Shown here piece after piece: positions 6,600-10,823 of a stretch of 10,823 nt of DNA. Positions within the stretch are counted from its first letter, which is position 1, and every line of letters begins with the position of its first letter. Source of the DNA: DATKCN01 sp035513175 (GTDB taxonomy: Bacteria; Chloroflexota; Chloroflexia; Thermomicrobiales; CFX8). Location of the stretch: contig DATKCN010000070.1 of assembly GCA_035513175.1 (NCBI GenBank), positions 1 through 10,823 on the forward strand. The letters are read 5' to 3'. Both the position numbers and the translations under genes were made by a program. The notes below the pieces were generated by a model, which was given only the letters and a program-made list of their open reading frames with translations, was not told where the DNA came from and ran no database searches.

Positions 6600-7428
6600 G
6601 ATCTGTCCCCAGTGCGGCAAGCGCAACGAGCTCGGAGCCCAGCGCTGCCGCTACTGTCAACGCCCGTTCACCCGCGCCGCAACCCCGCCGCGAGCGCCAA
6701 GTGGCCCGGAAGCCTGGCATCAGGCGCTGGAGGCCGCCCGGCAGGGCTTCGACCCCCGGCCCCCCGAACGACGCCGGCCCAGCGCGCGGGACGAGCAGGC
6801 GGCGTGGGAGCCGGACGAGCCGCGCCCGATGCCACGGGCAGCCGCCAGCCCACCCGCGGCGCGGGCGGCCAGGCCGCGGCGGCGCGGGTCCTCGCGCTCC
6901 GGATGCCTGCTGGCGTTCGGCATTGCCAGCATCCTGCTGGTGGGCGGGCTGCTCGCGCTGCTGCTGGCCGCGACGATGATCGTGCAACCGATGATCCGCG
7001 ACGCGGCCGTGGCTGAGATCGGCGGCGGGGTGCGCGATGAGGTCACGCGGCAGATCGACACGCAGATCGGGGATGCGCTGAGCGGCGACGTGGTCATCTC
7101 CGAGGACGACATCAACGAGCAGCTGGCCGGGAACGTCGACCTCGGGCCGATCACTGACGTCACCGTGCAGATCACGCCCGAGGGGCTGATCGTCCGGCTG
7201 CGCGCCTATGGCGTGGATGGCTCCTACCGCGCCCAGGTGCTGGATCAGGACGGCTCGGTCGTTATCACCGGCAGCCCGATGGAGGGCCCGCTGGCCTACA
7301 TGTTATCGGATCGGGACCTCGAGGAGGCGGTGAACGACGCGCTGGCCGCCGCCATCTCCGACGCCGGCTACTACGTCGAGCAGGTCGCGGTCGCCGAGGG
7401 AGCGATTACGCTGACGCTGGCGCAGTAG
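6598..7428 (+). CDS. Zinc-ribbon protein with membrane anchor and extracytoplasmic domain
   Basis: A 276-residue protein of unknown function. It begins with a zinc ribbon, CPQC (3-6) and CRYC (17-20), followed by a Pro/Arg/Ala-rich disordered linker (about 25-100). One transmembrane helix (about 103-128) follows. The remaining ~145 residues are probably outside the membrane and form an alpha/beta domain with alternating strands (DVTVQITPEGLIVRLRAY) and a helix near the end (DRDLEEAVNDALAAAISDAG). The layout recalls DUF2140/DUF2993-like lipid-associated proteins, but this is shape similarity only. The ribosome site before ATG 6598 is weak (GGAAATGTC). It is a single gene, convergent with the two small genes on the other strand with 16 bases between stops. 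The product could be an envelope protein with a cytosolic zinc sensor. Confidence 0.75.
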   Translation: MICPQCGKRNELGAQRCRYCQRPFTRAATPPRAPSGPEAWHQALEAARQGFDPRPPERRRPSARDEQAAWEPDEPRPMPRAAASPPAARAARPRRRGSSRSGCLLAFGIASILLVGGLLALLLAATMIVQPMIRDAAVAEIGGGVRDEVTRQIDTQIGDALSGDVVISEDDINEQLAGNVDLGPITDVTVQITPEGLIVRLRAYGVDGSYRAQVLDQDGSVVITGSPMEGPLAYMLSDRDLEEAVNDALAAAISDAGYYVEQVAVAEGAITLTLAQ

Positions 7429-7444
7429 AGCGCGGCGCGGGGCG

Positions 7445-7648
7445 TCAGGCGACGGGCGCCCGTTCATCGATCCGCAACAGCTCCGCCTCAATCTCGGCGA
7501 GCCGGGCGCGGGCCTCCTGCTCCAGATAGCTCGCGCGCGCCGCCATCTCCCGCGCCCGGGTGATCCGCGTCTGCTCGACAGCCGCCGCCCGCGCCAGATA
7601 CGCTACACGTCCTTCGCCGTTCCACACATTCCCCGGTGGCTCAACCAT
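7445..7648 (-). CDS. Small helical protein, second gene of a pair
   Basis: A 67-residue protein, unrecognised. After a short N-terminal piece (MVEPPGNVWNGEG) it is almost all Ala/Arg/Glu-rich helix (about 15-61) with coiled-coil-like spacing. ATG 7648 is preceded by GGAGG at good distance on the - strand, which is the best evidence that this is a gene; a much longer open frame upstream in the same phase runs through the neighbouring gene out of frame and is not coding. Residues 31-40, RAREMAARAS, resemble RASELAAHAS in the upstream small protein, so the two may be diverged copies. It lies 40 bases after that gene and is probably co-transcribed. It has no signal peptide, membrane segment or cysteines. 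Confidence 0.7.
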   Translation of the reverse strand: MVEPPGNVWNGEGRVAYLARAAAVEQTRITRAREMAARASYLEQEARARLAEIEAELLRIDERAPVA

Positions 7649-7688
7649 GATGATCCCCTCCGATTCGTGGGAGTCGCGGCAGCCGAGG

Positions 7689-7952
7689 TCAGAGCCATTC
7701 CGGCAGTGACTCGCGGCAGAGCGGCTCCTCGTGCCGCGTAACCGGCGGCAACCCATCCCCTGAGAGCGCAGCCCGCGCGGCCGCGACCGCCGCCAACCGT
7801 TCGCTCGCATGGGCAGCAAGCTCGGAAGCCCGCGCCAACAGGCGATCCGCTTCCGCCTGTTCAGCAAGCGCCAGCCACTCCTCCTCAACGACCTCGTCTT
7901 CCAGGGAATCCGCCGACCACAACCTCTCCACCAGATATTCGGGCACCGACAT
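7689..7952 (-). CDS. Small helical acidic protein, first gene of a pair
   Basis: An 87-residue protein, unrecognised. The N-terminus (MSVPEYLVERLWSADSL) leads into an acidic patch (EDEVVEEEW, 18-26), then a long Ala-rich helix (about 26-64). The tail is loop-rich and ends in ESLPEWL. ATG 7952 is chosen because AGAGGAG sits just upstream on the - strand; an upstream in-frame ATG at 8030 has no such site. The first gene of a two-gene unit, divergent from the AlkZ-like gene with about 270 bases between starts. It shares the motif RAxE(L/M)AAxAS with the downstream small protein. It could be a structural or adaptor partner of that protein; this is inference. Confidence 0.65.
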   Translation of the reverse strand: MSVPEYLVERLWSADSLEDEVVEEEWLALAEQAEADRLLARASELAAHASERLAAVAAARAALSGDGLPPVTRHEEPLCRESLPEWL

Positions 7953-8221
7953 GCTCCTCTCCGCACGCGCAAGGAGCGTAGCCGATGGACCGTCACAGAC
8001 GTGTGGATGTTCGGCAGCGAGGGTGTACACGACGTGACAGCCCTCGACCGCGCCGAATCCCCGGATGAAGGCTCACGGCGATTCAACGCCGCAGGGGACG
8101 GGAGATGGCGGCAGGGGAGCATGCGCTGCACGCGGTGAGCCAAGACCATCGAACGCGCTCGGCCCACGGGACCAGCCGCCCGTATGCGAACATCAGCATG
8201 CATGAGGAGAACACGACAGCC
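7953..8221. other. Divergent intergenic region
   Basis: This separates the small-protein pair (-) from the AlkZ-like gene (+). It contains the palindrome GTGTACAC (8023-8030) and no convincing promoter boxes. Frames reading through it on both strands lack ribosome sites and are unlikely to be translated. Confidence 0.5.
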
Positions 8222-9358
8222 ATGAACGCGACCGACGCGAGACATGAGGTGACCTGGCAGCAGGCGCTCGCCTGGCGCATGCGGCGACACCATCTCATCG
8301 AGCGCGCCGCGGCATCCGACCTGCTGCGCGTGACCGGCGACATCTGCGGGCTGCATGCCCAGCTCATGTCCTCGGCCGAGCTGAGCGTCTGGGCCCGCGT
8401 CGACGGACTCCAACGCGGCGCCGTTGACGAAGCCGTGTGGTCACAGCGCGCCCTCGTGAAGCTCTGGGCCATGCGCGGCACGCTGCACCTGCTGCCATCC
8501 ACGGAGTTGGGCATGTGGCTTGCTGCGCTCGGCACGTACACGAACCGCGGCATGACCGGCCATCCGGAGATCGACGAGCTGTGCGAGGCCGTTGAACGCG
8601 CGCTCGCGGGGCGTGTCCTTACGCGCGAGGCTCTGGCGAGCGAGGTCGAGCGCGTCACTGGCTCCCAAGCGCTGGCGGAGATGGTCCGCTTCAGCTGGGG
8701 GTCGTACATCAAGCCCGCGTCGTTTCGTGGACGCCTCTGTTTCGGTCCAAGCGAGGGCGCCAGCGTGACGTTCACCAGCCCGGCGACCTGGGTCCCCGGC
8801 GGCATTGACACGCCGGATTCGGCGGACGCGCTGCGCGCGGTCACGCGCCGATTTCTGGCTGCCTACGCGCCCGCGACGGCCGCCGACCTCGCGCTGTGGT
8901 GGGGAGGCTTCGGACCGGCGCCGGGCAGGCGCATGCTCGCGGCGCTGGGCGACGAGGTGGTCGAGATCGATCTGGAGGGAGAGCGCGCCTTCGTCCTGAC
9001 GCGCGATCTGCCCTCCATGGCAAGCGCCACGATCCCCGACACAGCGCGGCTGCTGCCCGCATTCGATCCCTGGGTGGCAGGCGCGTCGCGCGACGCCGTG
9101 GCGCCGCTTGCGCCGCAGCACAAGGCGCGTGTGTACCGCCCGCAGGGCTGGCTGTCTCCGGTACTGCTCGTGAACGGCCGGATGGTGGGGGTGTGGAAAC
9201 ACGCGCGCAAAGGACGGCGACTGCTGGTGGAGATCGACCCGTTCGACAGGCTGCCCGCCTGGGCGCGCGAGCAGCTCGCAGCCGAGGCTGAACGGCTGGC
9301 AGAGCTCTTCGATTGTTCGCTCGGGCTGGAGTGGCAGGCGGTCAAACGGGCAGGCTGA
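8222..9358 (+). CDS. AlkZ/YcaQ-like winged-helix protein (putative DNA glycosylase)
   Basis: A 378-residue member of the winged-helix HTH_42 superfamily, which includes the DNA glycosylases AlkZ and YcaQ (AlkX) that excise bulky alkylated bases and unhook crosslinks. Family marks: WAMRGTLHLLP (82-92), LLPAFDPWVAG (278-288) and VLLVNGRMVGVWK (314-326). The catalytic position of the family is a Q/H-x-Q or Q-x-D motif after the first helices; here it reads HAQ (45-47) in ICGLHAQLMSSAE. ATG 8222 precedes the conserved VTWQQALAWRMRRH start; GAGGAG (8204-8209) lies 12 bases upstream, a little far, and ATG 8198 is an alternative. It is not in a biosynthetic cluster here, so general alkylation repair is more likely than antibiotic self-resistance. 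Catalysis is unproven. Confidence 0.85.
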   Translation: MNATDARHEVTWQQALAWRMRRHHLIERAAASDLLRVTGDICGLHAQLMSSAELSVWARVDGLQRGAVDEAVWSQRALVKLWAMRGTLHLLPSTELGMWLAALGTYTNRGMTGHPEIDELCEAVERALAGRVLTREALASEVERVTGSQALAEMVRFSWGSYIKPASFRGRLCFGPSEGASVTFTSPATWVPGGIDTPDSADALRAVTRRFLAAYAPATAADLALWWGGFGPAPGRRMLAALGDEVVEIDLEGERAFVLTRDLPSMASATIPDTARLLPAFDPWVAGASRDAVAPLAPQHKARVYRPQGWLSPVLLVNGRMVGVWKHARKGRRLLVEIDPFDRLPAWAREQLAAEAERLAELFDCSLGLEWQAVKRAG

Positions 9359-9395
9359 GTCGGCAGCACCGTCGAGGCTACGTCCCCCGGCGAGC

Positions 9396-10823
9396 TCAAT
9401 CGGCAGGCTCGACCGTCCAGCCGCTGCTGGAGACAGCCCGCGCGGTCACCGGACGGCCGAGAAGCGCCGACAGCGCCCGCTCGATCTCGGGCCGGCAGCG
9501 GCCGTCGACGAGCCGCAGCGCCCGGCTGGTCGCTGTGCCCAGCAACATGGCGCCCGCTGCGTCCTCGCCCAGGGGCGTCACCGCGCCCAGCCCGTCGAGA
9601 TCGCGGGCGGAGAGTGACGAGGCGAGGTCATTGCGCAGGGCCTGCCAAACGCGGGTCGCGAGGTCGTAATCGGCGCGCGAGATGATGATCGTCAGGTTGC
9701 CGAGATCCGCCGCGCTGGCGTCGCCGGGGCCAGCTACATCGACTGGCGACGGCTCGGACAGGAAGGTCACGGCGACGGGACGGGGCAGCCGAGCGTTCAG
9801 CTGGCGCTCCACCAGCCCCCGGTATTCGGCCGACAGCTTCTCCGCCGCCTCCGCCGACTGCACGTGGACCTCGACTACCCCGCGCCGGAAGCGGACGAGC
9901 GCGCTGCCGGCCAGCAGCCGCTCGAACGTGGTCCGGTCGAGAGCGCGCGCGAGATCGGCCAGCGCCTGATCCCAGATGAGCGCGCCGTCCGCTCCGCCGG
10001 GCAGCCGGACCGCGCCAGACGAAGCGACGGTCTTACTCCCGGCGGCTACTCCTCCTGGTGAGGCCCGCGCTGGCGGATGCGCCGCATGCTCCGGCGCGGC
10101 GTGCCCGGCAGGCTGCCCTGCCGGGAGGCGCTCCCCGGTTCCTGTCCGTCCCGCGCCGGGTCCGCCGGTCTCGCGGGACCAGCGGGCGATGATCTCTCGG
10201 ACGCGCTTGGGCGCGACGAAGGACGAGCCGGAGGAAACCGCCTCGCGCAGCGCTGCGGCGACCCATTCCTCGCCGCTTGACCCGGCGGCGCCAGCTGCAG
10301 GCTCGGCATCGCGTTCCAGCTCGCCGAGCAGGATGCGCTCGAGCGCGCTGGAGCGCCGGTCGTTGGCGGCCTCGAAGAGGGAAACGACCAGTGGACTTGG
10401 ATCACCCAGCGGTCCCCCTCCAGCGGCGTCAGCCAGACGCCCGACTCCATCTCCCGCGCCAGCTCGCGCGCCAGGCGGGGATCCACCGTCCGTGGCCGCC
10501 GCGATCTCCACATCCACGATCCAACCCTCATTGCCGCTACCCGCCACATCCCTGTGTTCGCCATCGGTGTTCCGTGACCCGCTTTCCCCTTCAGCCGTGG
10601 CGCCCCGGCGCGCCGCCTCAATCCCGTCTCCCTGTTGATCGCTGACGCCCCTCGCTGGCGCGGCCTGTCTCTCCCCACTGTCCGGCGCAACCGACCCGGC
10701 CTCGCCCGTCGACCTCGCGGCGGCCGACGCAATCTCTCCGGGAGGCGCGTTGGCCCGCTCGGCGTCGTGGGCTGGCGCGCCGTCCCTCGCTCCGACCCCG
10801 GCGCCTCCCAACGCCAGCTCGCC
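9396..10823 (-). CDS. Partial DnaD-like/DnaA-N-like replication-type protein, frame disrupted
   Basis: The frame is open from the right edge to the stop at 9396-9398, so the N-terminus is missing. From the edge to about 10500 it is a Gly/Ala/Glu-rich linker. A segment at 10173-10268 (EEWVAAALREAV, then RVREIIARW) resembles the C-terminal DnaD motif of primosome proteins. After a Pro/Ala/Gly-rich linker, 9759-9977 (LIWDQALADLARAL, FERLLAGSALV, VVEVHVQSAEAAEKL, PVAVTFL) follows the helix-helix-strand-strand-helix-strand plan of the DnaA N-terminal domain. 9432-9650 (VWQALRNDLASSL, RCRPEIERALSALLGRPV) looks like a second, diverged copy. Between about 10396 and 10490 codon use indicates a different frame, so two compensating indels probably disturb it. 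The role in replication initiation or primosome assembly is inferred. Confidence 0.65.
   Translation of the reverse strand, partial: GELALGGAGVGARDGAPAHDAERANAPPGEIASAAARSTGEAGSVAPDSGERQAAPARGVSDQQGDGIEAARRGATAEGESGSRNTDGEHRDVAGSGNEGWIVDVEIAAATDGGSPPGARAGAGDGVGRLADAAGGGPLGDPSPLVVSLFEAANDRRSSALERILLGELERDAEPAAGAAGSSGEEWVAAALREAVSSGSSFVAPKRVREIIARWSRETGGPGAGRTGTGERLPAGQPAGHAAPEHAAHPPARASPGGVAAGSKTVASSGAVRLPGGADGALIWDQALADLARALDRTTFERLLAGSALVRFRRGVVEVHVQSAEAAEKLSAEYRGLVERQLNARLPRPVAVTFLSEPSPVDVAGPGDASAADLGNLTIIISRADYDLATRVWQALRNDLASSLSARDLDGLGAVTPLGEDAAGAMLLGTATSRALRLVDGRCRPEIERALSALLGRPVTARAVSSSGWTVEPAD

Noticed and set aside
7649..8413. Minus-strand frame of 322 codons running into the 67-residue protein
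   Set aside because: The upstream part is the wrong-phase reading of the 87-residue gene and of the AlkZ-like gene. The ribosome site before ATG 7648 marks the true start.
10381..10410. Programmed ribosomal frameshift in the DnaA-N-like gene
   Set aside because: No slippery heptamer or downstream stem is seen at the frame change, and two opposite shifts would be needed; indels explain it better.

Overview
The window is uniformly GC-rich, and its genes use mostly G- or C-ending codons. A T-box leader that senses tryptophanyl-tRNA, dispersed C/G-rich palindromic repeats and a DnaD-like plus DnaA-N-like protein together suggest a high-GC member of the Chloroflexota, possibly Thermomicrobia-like. 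This is an inference from gene style; no marker in the window fixes the taxon.

Layout. Bases 1-625 hold no credible gene. They contain a G-rich repeat, a good sigma-70 promoter (146-174), a complete T-box riboswitch with terminator (about 182-473) and a pair of inverted palindromic repeats, all upstream of trpS (626-1657, +). A lipoprotein of the PQQ-type glucose/sorbosone dehydrogenase family follows (1834-3108, +). Next come a divergent pair around a perfect 17-bp palindrome: an XRE/MmyB-type regulator (3181-3969, -) and a small four-helix membrane protein (4106-4510, +). A repeat-rich spacer (4511-4896) separates these from a REC-PAS-GGDEF protein (4897-6243, -). A zinc-ribbon, membrane-anchored protein (6598-7428, +) converges on two tiny helical proteins that look like relatives of each other (7445-7648 and 7689-7952, -). 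An AlkZ/YcaQ-like winged-helix protein (8222-9358, +) converges on a partial protein with a DnaD-like segment and two DnaA-N-like domains (9396-10823, -), which runs off the right edge.

How the genes work together. Most are single transcription units in alternating directions, so the window reads as chromosomal housekeeping and accessory genes and not as one pathway. The best-supported circuits are trpS under tRNA-Trp control through the T-box, and probable control of the small membrane protein by the divergent XRE regulator through the shared palindrome. The least ordinary parts are the G-rich repeats next to the trpS attenuator, the degenerate signalling domains of the GGDEF protein, the pair of small helical proteins, the HxQ-type AlkZ-like protein, and the DnaD/DnaA-N-like protein. 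In that last gene codon use indicates a stretch of about 95 bases that is out of frame.
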